A stretch of 64,000 nucleotides of DNA from Curtobacterium sp. SGAir0471 (GCF_005490985.1 NZ_CP027869.1:992001-1056000); one strand, 5' to 3'. Numbered from the stretch's first letter, positions 53,032-63,062 are shown. Made by a program: numbers and translations. Notes: a model not told the origin generated them from the letters alone.

Positions 53032-54390
53032 ATGCGCATCGTCCGACCAGCCCTCGCCACGTGCATCGCCGCTGCCGCGGTCGGAGCAGCGGCGCTCGTC
53101 CCGTCGACCGCCTTCGCACACGGCTACGTCGGGACCACCGACCCGTCCGGCACCGCGCTCACCGCCCGAGCGGCGCTCGCGGCCAACACCGGCCTCGGCG
53201 GGATCCAGTACGAGCCGCAGTCGCTCGAGGCGCCGAAGGGCTTCCCGGCAGCCGGCCCGGCCGACGGACACCTCGCGTCGGCGGGACAGTCGGTGGCGAC
53301 TGCGCTCGACGAACAGCGCGAGGACCGCTGGGTCAAGAACGAGGTCGAGGCAGGCCCGGTCACGGTCGACTGGACCTTCACCGCGCCGCACCCGACCTCG
53401 CAGTGGCGCTACTACATGACGAAGGTCGGGTGGGACCCGAACGACGAGCTCGACCGCGGTGACTTCGAGCTCATCGGGACCGTGGAGCACGACGGGTCGG
53501 TGGCATCGAACAACCCCAGCCACGAGATCACGATCCCCGCGGACCGCGAGGGCTACCACGTGATCTACGCCGTGTGGGACGTCGCGGACACCGCGAACGC
53601 CTTCTACAACGTCATCGACGTCGACGTGCAGCCCGGAGACGACGGCGACACCGGTGGTCCCGGCGGCGAGGACACGACCCCGCCGTCGCCGGCCCGCGAC
53701 GTACGGGGGACGGCCGTCTCCCCGACCGAGGTCCGCCTCGACTGGGGCGCGGCGAGCGACGACGTCGGCGTCGACCACTACCGCATCTGGGACGCCGCGG
53801 AGCGTGCCTACGTCGCGACCCTGCCGGCCACCGCGCGGACGGCCACGCTCGGCGACCTGACACCGGACACGCGGCACACCTTCGGCGTCGTGCCCTTCGA
53901 CGCGGCAGGGAACCACTCGAGCTACGAGATCGTGGTGGTCCGGACGCCCGCACCCGACGAGCAGACGCTCAGCGCACCGACGCACCTGCACAGCATGGGC
54001 ACCACGAGCTCGTCCGTCGACCTCATGTGGATGGCGGGAGACGACACCGAGGGCGTCCGGTACGAGGTGCTGCGTGACGGCGAGCTCGTCGGCACCACGT
54101 CGGACCGGACGTTCACCGACCGCGGGCTCCGCGCCGCCAGCGAGTACCGCTACGAGGTCCGTGCGGTCTCCGGCGACCGTCGCTCCGACCTGTCGAACGT
54201 CCTGACGGTCACGACGGACACGGAGACGGCACCGGAGCCGGGTCTGCCGACCTGGGACGCCTTCGCCCAGTACGTCCAGGGTGACCGGGTCGTGCACGAC
54301 GGCACGGTGTACGAGGCCGTGCAGACCCACCAGGGCTACGGCGACCCCGCCTGGATCACCGCGCTCTCCCTGTGGAAGCCGGTCGCCTGA
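53032..54390 (+). CDS. Secreted AA10 lytic polysaccharide monooxygenase, chitin-active type
   Basis: 452 residues. Signal peptide ends FA-HGYV, so the mature protein starts with His30 of the copper brace; the second His is His120 ([16 protein letters not shown]). Segments [27 protein letters not shown] and [19 protein letters not shown] follow the chitin-active CBP21 group. Then two FnIII domains (about 225-305, 315-400) and a C-terminal CBM5/12-like chitin-binding domain ([17 protein letters not shown]). It oxidatively cleaves crystalline chitin. AGAGGA ribosome site sits in a CTCTCGAGAG palindrome. A perfect hairpin separates it from the M60 gene. Confidence 0.95.
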   Translation: MRIVRPALATCIAAAAVGAAALVPSTAFAHGYVGTTDPSGTALTARAALAANTGLGGIQYEPQSLEAPKGFPAAGPADGHLASAGQSVATALDEQREDRWVKNEVEAGPVTVDWTFTAPHPTSQWRYYMTKVGWDPNDELDRGDFELIGTVEHDGSVASNNPSHEITIPADREGYHVIYAVWDVADTANAFYNVIDVDVQPGDDGDTGGPGGEDTTPPSPARDVRGTAVSPTEVRLDWGAASDDVGVDHYRIWDAAERAYVATLPATARTATLGDLTPDTRHTFGVVPFDAAGNHSSYEIVVVRTPAPDEQTLSAPTHLHSMGTTSSSVDLMWMAGDDTEGVRYEVLRDGELVGTTSDRTFTDRGLRAASEYRYEVRAVSGDRRSDLSNVLTVTTDTETAPEPGLPTWDAFAQYVQGDRVVHDGTVYEAVQTHQGYGDPAWITALSLWKPVA

Positions 54391-54405
54391 CCCTGCTCGG
54401 TACAC

Positions 54406-54455
54406 GACGGACGGCCCGTCGGCGACACCCGTGTGTCGCCGACGGGCCGTCCGTC
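54406..54455. terminator. 23-bp-stem hairpin after the LPMO gene
   Basis: GACGGACGGCCCGTCGGCGACAC-type arms of 23 bases pair perfectly around CCGT; the longest perfect stem I found. Confidence 0.85.
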
Positions 54456-54532
54456 TGCTGATGTCCTCGGTCCCGCCCGGGTCTCCTCGGTCGCAGACCG
54501 ACGGCCCGGCCCGCGTGCGCGGTGGCGCCGTC

Positions 54533-54572
54533 GCCACGTCGCCACGTCGCCACGTCGCCACGTCGCCACGTC
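54533..54572. repeat. Five 8-bp tandem copies (GCCACGTC)
   Basis: GCCACGTC five times without change, 70 bases before the M60 gene. Each copy contains CACGT. Confidence 0.95.
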
Positions 54573-54644
54573 TCCGATCGGCGACGTCCGTCGATCGCCC
54601 GCGCTCCCTACCGTGGTCTGGTCCCACCGACCACGAGGAGCACC

Positions 54645-57350
54645 ATGTCACGTCCCCGGCCCCGATCGACCCACCTCCCCGCGCACACGCGTCTCCGATC
54701 CGTCCCCGCCCGGCTCCTCCCCGGTCTCGCCGGCGCGCTGGTCCTGAGTACTGCTGCACCCGTCGTCGCGGTGGCCGACACCGGTGCCGAGCGGGGGACG
54801 AGCACCGTGGAGGGCTCGCTGCAGGTGACCTCCGCCACTGCGTGGAACACGTCGGGGGAGTTCACGCTCCGGAACACCGGCGACGCGCCCGCCGACTGGA
54901 CGCTCCGCTTCTCGGTGCCGTCCGGTGTCTTCTCGAACTGGGCCGGGTGGATGTCCGACACCGAGCAGTCCGACGACGTCGTCACGATCCGCTCCCGCCC
55001 CGACCAGCGACTCGCGCCGGGCGCCCGGGTGTCGCTGTCCTTCGGCATCCAGGGCGACGGGACCGCCGTGCCGGTCGTCGAGCAGTGCGCGATCGACGGC
55101 GCGGACGTCGCCGGCTGCAGCGCCGCGGAGGACGACGGCGACGACGAGTCCGAGCACCAGGACGTCCAGCCGCCGACCGCCGTCGGCGGGCTCACGGCGA
55201 CGCCGGGCTCGCCGACGTCGGTCGACCTGGCCTGGACGGCCGCGACCGACGACACCGGGGTCACCGGGTACGAGGTCACCCGACCGGGCGCCGAGCCGGT
55301 GCTGCTCGACGGAGACACGACGGGGACCACGATCCACGAGCTGCCGGCCGACACCGACCTGGTGTTCTCCGTGACCGCCCGGGACGCCGCCGGGAACCGC
55401 GGCCCGGCGACCGACGTCACGGTCCGGACACCCGCGCTGCCCGTCGAGCAGCCTGCGGCGCTCCGGGTGCACACCGACCGGTCGGAGGTGCCCGTGGAGG
55501 CGCTCGGCAGCGCCGAGGCCGCCCGGATCGCCGAGGGGCGGTACCGCCGGCACACCGAGCTGCAGGTCACCGGTCGCTACGTCGAGCGGGGCGACGTACT
55601 CGAGGTCGACGTCCCGGAGGGCGTGGCAGGGCTCGAACTCGTCACGGGGCTCTACGGCGTCCACGACGGCAAGAACGACGGCCAGGACGTCGGGATGCGC
55701 GCGACCGCTCTGCACACGGGGACGAACCGCCTGACGGCAGAGCGCGACGGTCTGGTCTACCTGCGGACGACGACTGCCCAGGCGACGCAGGTCGAGGTCC
55801 GCGGGGGCGACCCCGTCGCGACGTACGTCCAGGGGTCGACGCCGCTCGAGGAGTTCCGCGCCCAGATCACCGAGTTCAACTCGGCGTTCGTCACGCTGGT
55901 CGGCGACCGCGTGCAGGCCGACTTCCAGGCCTGGAAGTTCCGGCAGACCCTCAAGACGCTCGACGTGGACGCCCGCCTCGCGATGTGGGACGACGTGCTC
56001 CGGACCACCGACCGCGTGTACGGCTTGTCGGAGCAGGGCGAGGGCAGCACCGCCAAGGCGCCGCACCGCCTGCACGTCGTGAACCCGACCCGCGTCCAGG
56101 ACGGGTGGAACGCCTCGGCGAACCACGAGTACGTGAAGATCCCGATCCGGAACGGGATCGCGGAGAAGTTCCTCACCGGCGCCGTGACCGACCAGTGGAC
56201 GTTCTGGCACGAGGTCGGGCACACCTACCGGCCGGACTGGGCCCGCTGGGACGCCGTCTCGGAGAGCTCCGTGAACATCTCCGCACTGTCGCGACAGGAG
56301 TCCCTCGGCGCGCCGAACCGTCTCGACACCGCCGCGATGCGGAAGCAGCTCGCCGACTTCCGGAAGACGCCGATCGGTCAGCGCTCGTTCGACGACATCG
56401 AGAGCAGCTTCCTCAAGACCCTCATGTTCGACCAGTTCCGGCGGGCGTTCGGTGAGGACGTCTACGCCCGTGCGACACAGCAGGTGCGGGTCGACCGAGC
56501 CTTCGGCGCACCCGCCCCGACGACGGACGACGCCAAGCGCACGGACTTCGAGCGGATCATGGCGAAGGCGACGAACCGCAACCTCATCCCGTTCTTCGAG
56601 GAGTGGGGCGTCCCGATGACCGCCGAGGTGCGCGAGGAGCTCGCGGGCTACCCGGCCCTGCGTGAGCGGATCTGGGAGAACCACGACCGCGCCACCGACC
56701 GCGTCGAGCACGTCGTGTCCTACTCGCCGACCCTCGACGGTGCATCCATCACGGGCGAGGCCTGGGCAGCCCAGCGCACGCTCGCCGAGGGCGCTGACGG
56801 ACGGGGCGCGCGACTCGTGCACGAGGGCGCGGCGGAGGTCGGCCGGACACAGCTGCTCACCACCGGTGGCACGGCGGCGGCGGCGGCGGAGATCATCGCC
56901 TCGGACGGCACGCCGAACCTGGTGCGCGCGGTGCTGCCCGCCGGTCGCGGGTCGGCCGTCGAGTTCCGCGGTGCGGGTGACCTGGCGATGAGCGGCATCG
57001 GGCTCGACCCCTCGGCGCAGCGCCTCTGGGTCGAGAAGATCCGGACGACCAAGGCGGACCCGAGTGTCGATGCGCGGTACTTCGGCGCCACCCTCGTCGA
57101 CACCGACGGTACGGTGATCGGCTCCGGCTACCAGAAGGGCACCGAGACCTCGGGCGCCTTCCACCACCGGTTCGACGGCACGCGGTACGCCCAGGGGCAG
57201 TACCTGGTGCTCGACCACGTGCGGCCGGAGCGGCTCGTGCTCTGGAGCGACGGCGAGCAGCTCCCGGCGTCCGACGACTCCGAGCGGGCGTTCCGCATCG
57301 ACGGTGACGCGCTGGTACCCGTCGCGCTCTCGGAGGTCCCCGGCCGCTGA
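54645..57350 (+). CDS. Secreted M60-like (enhancin/IMPa-type) metalloprotease with carbohydrate-binding N-terminus
   Basis: 901 residues. Basic signal peptide (about 1-45, LLPGLAGALVLSTAAPVVAVA); a beta domain at 50-145 (SATAWNTSGEFTLRNTGDAP, SNWAGWMSD) resembling CBM2; an FnIII domain near 175-260; then the M60-like peptidase with HEVGH at 522-526 in FWHEVGHTYRPDW and a downstream Glu (SESSVNISALS). C-terminal beta domain. M60 enzymes are zinc proteases known for cutting O-glycosylated mucins, including insect-virus enhancins. GAGGAG precedes ATG 54645. Possible partner: the chitin LPMO gene upstream. Confidence 0.88.
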   Translation: MSRPRPRSTHLPAHTRLRSVPARLLPGLAGALVLSTAAPVVAVADTGAERGTSTVEGSLQVTSATAWNTSGEFTLRNTGDAPADWTLRFSVPSGVFSNWAGWMSDTEQSDDVVTIRSRPDQRLAPGARVSLSFGIQGDGTAVPVVEQCAIDGADVAGCSAAEDDGDDESEHQDVQPPTAVGGLTATPGSPTSVDLAWTAATDDTGVTGYEVTRPGAEPVLLDGDTTGTTIHELPADTDLVFSVTARDAAGNRGPATDVTVRTPALPVEQPAALRVHTDRSEVPVEALGSAEAARIAEGRYRRHTELQVTGRYVERGDVLEVDVPEGVAGLELVTGLYGVHDGKNDGQDVGMRATALHTGTNRLTAERDGLVYLRTTTAQATQVEVRGGDPVATYVQGSTPLEEFRAQITEFNSAFVTLVGDRVQADFQAWKFRQTLKTLDVDARLAMWDDVLRTTDRVYGLSEQGEGSTAKAPHRLHVVNPTRVQDGWNASANHEYVKIPIRNGIAEKFLTGAVTDQWTFWHEVGHTYRPDWARWDAVSESSVNISALSRQESLGAPNRLDTAAMRKQLADFRKTPIGQRSFDDIESSFLKTLMFDQFRRAFGEDVYARATQQVRVDRAFGAPAPTTDDAKRTDFERIMAKATNRNLIPFFEEWGVPMTAEVREELAGYPALRERIWENHDRATDRVEHVVSYSPTLDGASITGEAWAAQRTLAEGADGRGARLVHEGAAEVGRTQLLTTGGTAAAAAEIIASDGTPNLVRAVLPAGRGSAVEFRGAGDLAMSGIGLDPSAQRLWVEKIRTTKADPSVDARYFGATLVDTDGTVIGSGYQKGTETSGAFHHRFDGTRYAQGQYLVLDHVRPERLVLWSDGEQLPASDDSERAFRIDGDALVPVALSEVPGR

Positions 57351-57402
57351 CGCGCGCTGCGGCGCTGGAGCGCGTTGCGCGCGCTGCGCGTCGTGTCGCT
57401 GA

Positions 57403-57458
57403 ACGACGCGGGGCACGTCGCGCCACGATGTTCCGTGGCGCGACGTGCTCCGCGTCGT
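57403..57458. terminator. Bidirectional hairpin between M60 and M3 genes
   Basis: Long arms (ACGACGCGG..CGTCGCGCCACG and complement, one mismatch) around ATGTTC, between convergent genes. Confidence 0.75.
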
Positions 57459-57524
57459 GCGCGCTGCACCCGACGCCGACCGTGCCACCCGGCGCCGACC
57501 GTGCCCGACCGGCGCCGCTGCGCG

Positions 57525-59552
57525 CTACTCGAGCCCGCGGCGCCGCAGCAGCGGTCCGACCTCGGCGTCGCGGCCGCGGAACGACCGGTAGGCCTCGAGG
57601 GGGTCCTGCGCCCCGCCGACCCCGAGCACGAGCGACGCGAAACGCCGCCCGGCCTCGCGTGAGAGCCCGCCGTGCTCGCGGAACCACTCGACGGTGTCGG
57701 CGTCGAGCACCTCGGACCAGATGTACCCGTAGTACCCCGCGTCGTACCCGCCCGAGAAGGTGTGGGCGAAGTACGTCGACGAGTACCGCGGCGGGACGCC
57801 GGCGACGTCCACGCCGGCGGCTGCGAGGGCATCGCGCTCGAACGCCTCGACGTCGGTCACCGCGGCTGCCTCGGCGGCCGACAGTCGGTGCCAGGCCTGG
57901 TCGAGCAGCGCCGCGGCGAGGTACTCGGTGGTCGAGAAGCCCTCGTTGAAGCCGGCCGAGTCGCTCAGCCCGAGCACGAGCTCGGGCGGCAGCGGCTCCT
58001 CGGTCTCGTGGTGCTTCGCGTAGTTCGCGAGCACCGACGGCCAGGTCACCCACATCTCGTTCACCTGCGACGGGAACTCCACGAAGTCCCGCTCGACGTT
58101 CGTGCCCGAGAACCGCGGGTACGTCGTCCGGGCGATCAGCCCGTGCAGCGCATGGCCGAACTCGTGGAACAGCGTCTCGACCTCGTCCTGGATCAGCAGC
58201 GTGGGGGAACCGGCGGCGGGCTTGGCGACGTTGAGGTTGTTCACGACGACGGACAGCGTGCCGAGCAGGTGCGACTGCTCGACGACGGGGTTCATCCACG
58301 CTCCGCCGCGCTTGCCGTCCCGCGTGTACAGGTCGAGCAGGTAGAGCCCGACCTCCGCACCGTCCTCGTCGCGCACCTCGAAGACGCGGACCTCGTCGTT
58401 GTAGCCGTGCAGGTCCGGGCGCTCGGTGAAGGTCAGCCCGTACAGGGCGCCGGCGGCGTGGAACACCCCGTCGTGCAGCACGCGGTCGGCCTCGAAGTAG
58501 GGGCGGAGCGCCGAGCTGTCCGCGGCGAACTGTTCCCCGCGCAGGACCTCGGTCGCGTAGGCCCAGTCCCATGCCTCGACGTCGAAGCCGACCGTGCGGG
58601 AGCGCACGGCACGCTCGTCCTCGGCGTTGGCGGCTGCGGCCGGCACGAGCGACGAGAGCAGCCCGTCCACCGCTTCGGGCGTCCCGGCTGTCTCGTCGGC
58701 GGTGACCACCGCGGCGTGGTTCGGGAAGCCGAGCAGTTCCGCCCGCTCGGCGCGCAGGCGCACGATGCGCAGCAGCACGTCGCGGTTGTCGTGCGCGTTG
58801 CCGCGGCGTCCGCGGGACAGGGAGGCGCGCATGATCCGCTCGCGCAGACCCCGGTCGGTCAGCGACGCGAGCCACGGGTGGCCGGTGTACAGCGGCAGCG
58901 TCACGAGCCAGCCGTCGAGCCCGCGGTCCCGCGCAGCTGCCGCCGCGGCCGACTTCGCACCGTCGTCGAGTCCGGCGAGTTCGGCCTCGTCGGTGACGTG
59001 CACGGCGAGGTCGTTGGTGTCCTCGAGCAGGTTCCGCTCGAACGCCGTGGTGAGCGTCGACAGCTCCTGGTTCATCGCGGTCAGACGCGCCTTGCCGTCG
59101 TCGTCGAGGCCGGCCCCGGCGAGCGTCATCTCGGTGTGCACCCGCTCGACGAGTCGTCGATCCTCGTCGGACAGGTCCGTGCGCTCACCGAGCGCGGACC
59201 GCACGGCCTCGATCCGCGCGTACAGGCGCGCGTCGAGGGTGATCGCGTCGCGGTGCGCGGCGAGGAGCGGCGACACCTCGGCCTCGAGGTCGTGCAGCTC
59301 CGGCGTCGAGTCGGCGGAGGACAGGGTGGAGAAGACGTGCGAGACGCGCGTCAGCAGCTGCCCCGAGCGTTCGAGCGCCACGAGGGTGTTCTCGAACGTC
59401 GGGGTGTCCGGGTCGGCGGCGATGCCCTCGACCTCGGTACGCTGCTCGGCGATGCCGGCGTCGAACGCGGGGCGGAAGTGCTCGAGCCGGACGTCGTCGA
59501 ACGGCGGCAGGGCGTAGGGGAGGGTGCTCGGCTGGTCGAACGGGGTGTCCAT
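57525..59552 (-). CDS. M3-family oligopeptidase (peptidyl-dipeptidase Dcp/oligopeptidase A type)
   Basis: 675 residues, full length. The zinc site HEFGHALHGL lies near residue 462 and a third ligand Glu follows in GFNEGFSTTEYLA. Upstream QDEVETLFHEFGH, the long helical N-terminal half and the end YIWSEVLDADTVEWF are those of Dcp/PrlC. It has no signal peptide; it degrades short peptides in the cytoplasm. It may clear peptides that arise from the secreted protease. ATG 59552, nine bases after the DoxX gene. Confidence 0.93.
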   Translation of the reverse strand: MDTPFDQPSTLPYALPPFDDVRLEHFRPAFDAGIAEQRTEVEGIAADPDTPTFENTLVALERSGQLLTRVSHVFSTLSSADSTPELHDLEAEVSPLLAAHRDAITLDARLYARIEAVRSALGERTDLSDEDRRLVERVHTEMTLAGAGLDDDGKARLTAMNQELSTLTTAFERNLLEDTNDLAVHVTDEAELAGLDDGAKSAAAAAARDRGLDGWLVTLPLYTGHPWLASLTDRGLRERIMRASLSRGRRGNAHDNRDVLLRIVRLRAERAELLGFPNHAAVVTADETAGTPEAVDGLLSSLVPAAAANAEDERAVRSRTVGFDVEAWDWAYATEVLRGEQFAADSSALRPYFEADRVLHDGVFHAAGALYGLTFTERPDLHGYNDEVRVFEVRDEDGAEVGLYLLDLYTRDGKRGGAWMNPVVEQSHLLGTLSVVVNNLNVAKPAAGSPTLLIQDEVETLFHEFGHALHGLIARTTYPRFSGTNVERDFVEFPSQVNEMWVTWPSVLANYAKHHETEEPLPPELVLGLSDSAGFNEGFSTTEYLAAALLDQAWHRLSAAEAAAVTDVEAFERDALAAAGVDVAGVPPRYSSTYFAHTFSGGYDAGYYGYIWSEVLDADTVEWFREHGGLSREAGRRFASLVLGVGGAQDPLEAYRSFRGRDAEVGPLLRRRGLE

Positions 59553-59561
59553 GACCCCACA

Positions 59562-60116
59562 CTACGGACGCCGGCGCATCCCCCACCCGGCGAGCACGAC
59601 GATCCCGGCGACGAGGACGACGTTCTTGATGATGTACTGCCCCTCGAGCGTGCCGACACCCGGCGAACGCCAGGTCTCCTCGGGGAACAGCACGAGCGGC
59701 GCGGTCGTCCCGCAGAGGTGACCGAGCAGGACGAGCAGGACGAGCGGCATGCACCGACCGAGCAGCAGCGCCAGCCCGAGCGCGATCTCGAGTCCGGCGA
59801 CGAGGAGCCGTGCGCCGTCACCGTGCAGCAGTCCGCCGGTGAGCGCACCGACCGTCCGCACGGCGAGGCCCTCGGCGGGACTCGCGCCCGGCACGGCCTT
59901 CGGCAGGCCGAACCACAGGAACACGACGGCCATCGCGATCCGGACCGTCGGGACCGCGGCCCGGCGTGCCGTGCTCTCCACGCCGTCGAGGACGACCCGC
60001 CCGGTGCGCACGATCGACCGGGTCACAGCCGAGGCGAGCGGCGCGGAGGCGCCCGCGGTCGGGCGGATCTGGTGGCGTCCCGGTGCCGGGACGGTCCTGG
60101 TGTCGGTGGTGGTCAC
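59562..60116 (-). CDS. DoxX-family membrane protein
   Basis: 184 residues from GTG 60116 with AGGAGG five bases upstream. Four helices (about 60-80, 95-115, 118-140, 158-176) with RIAMAVVFLWFGLPKAVPG and LEIALGLALLLGRCMPLV, the DoxX/DUF417 pattern, usually linked to thiol or oxidative stress in the membrane. Divergent from the kinase and cotranscribed toward the M3 gene, from which it is nine bases away. Confidence 0.85.
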   Translation of the reverse strand: MTTTDTRTVPAPGRHQIRPTAGASAPLASAVTRSIVRTGRVVLDGVESTARRAAVPTVRIAMAVVFLWFGLPKAVPGASPAEGLAVRTVGALTGGLLHGDGARLLVAGLEIALGLALLLGRCMPLVLLVLLGHLCGTTAPLVLFPEETWRSPGVGTLEGQYIIKNVVLVAGIVVLAGWGMRRRP

Positions 60117-60241
60117 GGGTCCTCCTGGTGTCGGCGGCAGGGACGGGCACCGAGCGTAGGTCGCGGGCATGGACGCCCCACGTCGCCGGAAGAGGACACC
60201 TCCGCCATTCTCCTGCCGACCGCTTGCCGTACCATCGATGT

Positions 60242-61432
60242 GTGACATCTTGGATGGGAGACGCTCCGGCCCTGCTCGGACGCCCGACACCACTGGTCGA
60301 GCGACTGACCGATCGGGCTACACCGCGTGTACGGCGCTCACTCCGGATCGCGGCCCTCGTGGCACCCGTCGCCGTCACCGCCTACAGCGTCTGGTACGAC
60401 GCACTGGCGGCCGACGAGGCCCCCGACCCCCTGCAGCTCCTCGTGTTCGTCGCCGGGGGCGCCTCGCTCTGGCTGTCCCGGAGGGCACTCGCGGTGCCGA
60501 CGCTCGTGGCCCCGCTCGTGTGGGCGATCACCGGGTCCTGCTCGTTCGTGGTCGTGACGAGCGCCCTGGTCGCCGCGCGGCGTCCGGTCGGGTGGTGGGC
60601 GGTCCTGGCGGCGTACACCGTGCTGCACCCGCTCGGGCTCGTCCCGGACCCGTGCATGTTCCGAGCCGGACACGTGGTGGCGCCGGAGGAGACCGCGCCC
60701 CTCTTCGGCGTCGTCCTCCCGGCTCTCGTCGGCGGCGCGGTGGGGGAGTCGCGGAGACTCGTCCGGATCCGGGAGGACCGGCTCCGGCTCGCCGCCGAGG
60801 CCGCGGCAGCCCGAGCGGCGGACGCGGTCGCCCACGAGCGTCTCCGGATCAGCCGGGACATGCACGACGTCGTCGGCCAGGGGGTCAGTCGGATGACGCT
60901 GCACGCCGCGGCACTCGCGACGACCGCACCGGACCCGGCGACCCGGCGGTCGGCCGAGCGCATCGCCGCGACCGGCGCCGACCTGCTCGAGGACGTCCAC
61001 TTCGTGGTGGGGCTGCTGCGCGACGGTGCGGCGCCCGCGCCCGTCCGCCCGACCGGGTGGGAGGAGACGTTCCGTCGGGCCGCCGACGACGGTCTCGACG
61101 TCCGCCGCCACGGCCCCGCCCGCGGTCCGCTCGCCCGCACTGCCGGGCTCGACGACGACCGCGCCGCTGTCCTCGACGCGGTGCTCGCGGAGGCGCTGCA
61201 CAATGCGCACAAGCATGCTCCCGACGCCCCGGTCGACGTCCGTGCCGCGGTGCTGCCGGACCGTGTCCGCCTGACCGTCGAGAACCCCTGCCAGGGTGCC
61301 GGGCGGCCCCCTGGCCCCGGCGGACACGGGCTGGCCGTCGCGACCGAGCGCGCGGTCGAGGTCGGTGGCACGCTCGGGCAGCACCGCACCGAGGGTGGTC
61401 GCTTCCGGCTCGAGCTGGAGCTCCCGCGGTGA
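60242..61432 (+). CDS. Sensor histidine kinase (NarL-partner type, HisKA_3)
   Basis: 396 residues from GTG 60242, with TACCAT six bases upstream (leaderless). Five or six helices occupy 30-180; the phosphorylation motif ISRDMHDVVGQGVSRMTLHA puts His near 208; the ATP domain carries EALHNAHKHAPDAP and GGHGLAVATERAV. The regulator gene overlaps its stop by four bases. Signal unknown. Confidence 0.9.
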   Translation: MTSWMGDAPALLGRPTPLVERLTDRATPRVRRSLRIAALVAPVAVTAYSVWYDALAADEAPDPLQLLVFVAGGASLWLSRRALAVPTLVAPLVWAITGSCSFVVVTSALVAARRPVGWWAVLAAYTVLHPLGLVPDPCMFRAGHVVAPEETAPLFGVVLPALVGGAVGESRRLVRIREDRLRLAAEAAAARAADAVAHERLRISRDMHDVVGQGVSRMTLHAAALATTAPDPATRRSAERIAATGADLLEDVHFVVGLLRDGAAPAPVRPTGWEETFRRAADDGLDVRRHGPARGPLARTAGLDDDRAAVLDAVLAEALHNAHKHAPDAPVDVRAAVLPDRVRLTVENPCQGAGRPPGPGGHGLAVATERAVEVGGTLGQHRTEGGRFRLELELPR

Positions 61433-62076
61433 TCCGGGTCCTGATCGTGGACGACGACCACGAGGTCCGCGCGAGCCTGCGCGTGCTGCTCGAGGCAGAT
61501 CCGGGGATCGTCGTCGTCGCCGAGTGCAGCGACGGGGAGCGCGCCGTCACCACCGCTCGGCGCCTCCGTGCCGACGTGGCCGTCGTGGACCTGCGGATGC
61601 CGGGGATCGACGGGGTCGAGACGACGGAGCGGCTGCTCGCCGAGACCCCGACGGAGCGGGTGCTCGTCCTCACCGCCTTCGAGCACGACGACGCGGTGCT
61701 CCGGGCACTCGCGGCCGGGGCGTCCGGGTTCCTGCTCAAGGGGTCCCGGCCCCGCGAGCTCGCCGCGGCCGTGCACGACGTGGTGGCGGGGCGGTGCGTC
61801 CTCGCCCCGGCCGTCACCACCGCGGTCGTCGCCCGGGCGGTGCTCCGGGATCAGGAACGGCCCCCGGAGCCCGTCGACGACCTCGTCGACCTGACCGAGC
61901 GGGAGCGCGAGCTGGCCGTCGCCGTCGGCGAGGGGCTGACCAACGCCCAGATCGCTGCCCGTCTCGGCGTCACCCCGTCGTCGGCCAAGACCTTCGTGTC
62001 CCGCCTGCTCGAGAAGCTCGGGCTGCAGAACCGCACGCAGCTGGCGATCGCCGCGCACCGCGCCGGCCTGGTGTGA
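61429..62076 (+). CDS. NarL/LuxR response regulator
   Basis: 215 residues. Receiver at 1-120 (VIRVLIVDDDHEVRASL; Asp54 in VAVVDLRMPG; Lys in GFLLKGSR) and a LuxR domain at 150-205 (LTERERELAVAVGEGLTN). GTG 61429 overlaps the kinase stop by four bases (GTGA). A GGACGGGAGGC-type hairpin follows. Confidence 0.93.
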   Translation: MIRVLIVDDDHEVRASLRVLLEADPGIVVVAECSDGERAVTTARRLRADVAVVDLRMPGIDGVETTERLLAETPTERVLVLTAFEHDDAVLRALAAGASGFLLKGSRPRELAAAVHDVVAGRCVLAPAVTTAVVARAVLRDQERPPEPVDDLVDLTERERELAVAVGEGLTNAQIAARLGVTPSSAKTFVSRLLEKLGLQNRTQLAIAAHRAGLV

Positions 62077-62104
62077 GCGGCGTGACCGGGGGGCGGTACG
62101 GACC

Positions 62105-62147
62105 GGACGGGAGGCTCGTGGCGGGCTCGGCCACGAGCCTCCCGTCC
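62105..62147. terminator. Bidirectional terminator (GGACGGGAGGC family)
   Basis: GGACGGGAGGCTCGTGG and its perfect complement, 17 bp, with a 9-base loop, between the response regulator and the convergent TetR gene. Confidence 0.85.
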
Positions 62148-62161
62148 GCCGTGTGGTCGGG

Positions 62162-62770
62162 TCAGCGCGCCGGGTCGGTCGCTTCGTGCATCGCCACGTC
62201 GATCAGCGTCGCGGCCGCACGCCGCGCGTGCCGCGCGGGCGTCGTGGCACCGGCGATCGCGGCGGTCGTCTGCGCGCCCTCGGCGAGGAGCGCGAGCTGA
62301 GCGGCGAGTTCCTCGGCCGCGTCGAGGTCCGGCACCGCCGCGGCGGCCAGTCCGGCGACGTACCGTTGGAAGGAGTCCTTGTGCTCGCGGGCGATCTCGG
62401 CGACCGCGGGGGAGGTCCCACCGAGCTCCCCGAAGGCGTTGATGAAGCCGCAGCCGCGGAAGGTGTCGTCCCCGAACCACTGCTCGAGGAAGTCGTACAC
62501 CGCGAGCAACCGGTCCCGCGGGGACTCCGCCGCGGCGACGGCCTGCTCGATGCCGCACTCCCAGTACTCGTGCCGACCGCTGAGGACCGCGGCGATGAGC
62601 TGCTCCTTGCCGGGGAACACCGAGTACAGCTTCTTCAGCGAGACGCCGGCGGTGGTCCTGATCTCGTCGATGCCGACCGACTGGAAGCCGCGGGCGGTGA
62701 ACAGCGCGTCGGCGGCGTCGATGATGCGGGAGCGGACCTCCGGGTCCACGGTGCTGCTGCTGCTGGCCAC
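62162..62770 (-). CDS. TetR-family transcriptional regulator
   Basis: 202 residues. N-terminal TetR helix-turn-helix at 15-60 (IIDAADALFTARGFQSVGID, VSLKKLYSVFPGKEQLIAAV) and a mainly helical ligand domain. GTG 62770 is the start. No neighbour on its strand points to a target; autoregulation or control of the divergent short gene region is possible. Confidence 0.88.
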   Translation of the reverse strand: MASSSSTVDPEVRSRIIDAADALFTARGFQSVGIDEIRTTAGVSLKKLYSVFPGKEQLIAAVLSGRHEYWECGIEQAVAAAESPRDRLLAVYDFLEQWFGDDTFRGCGFINAFGELGGTSPAVAEIAREHKDSFQRYVAGLAAAAVPDLDAAEELAAQLALLAEGAQTTAAIAGATTPARHARRAAATLIDVAMHEATDPAR

Positions 62771-63062
62771 GGGCGTCCCCTTCCCTGTGCGGCGGATCCC
62801 GTCCCCACGTCTCCAGCGGGAACGGGCGTTCTCGATACTACGCGCGCATCGTCCAGGCGATCGCGTCCGCGGCGAGGGGACGTGCTGGCTCCTTCGTGCG
62901 ACGTGCTTGGTCCGTCAGGCCACCCCGAACGGGACCAGGCGCTCCATGTGGCTCTCGGTTGCGTTCCGCATCGCCGGACCTTGCCTGAATCGCCACCAGG
63001 ACCCCCTCGCTGTTGCTGGAAATCCTCCCTCATTCGTGGTCAGGGATCGAGCAACCTCGTGT
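62771..63062. other. 292-base spacer without a recognisable gene
   Basis: Between the TetR start and the stop of the small gene at 63063. I see only GC-rich sequence and a few AT-rich words, no long hairpin and no ORF with good codon use. Confidence 0.6.

Noticed and set aside
54648..57488. A long minus-strand frame opposite the M60 gene
   Set aside because: Same reasoning; HEVGH and the signal peptide are on the plus strand.
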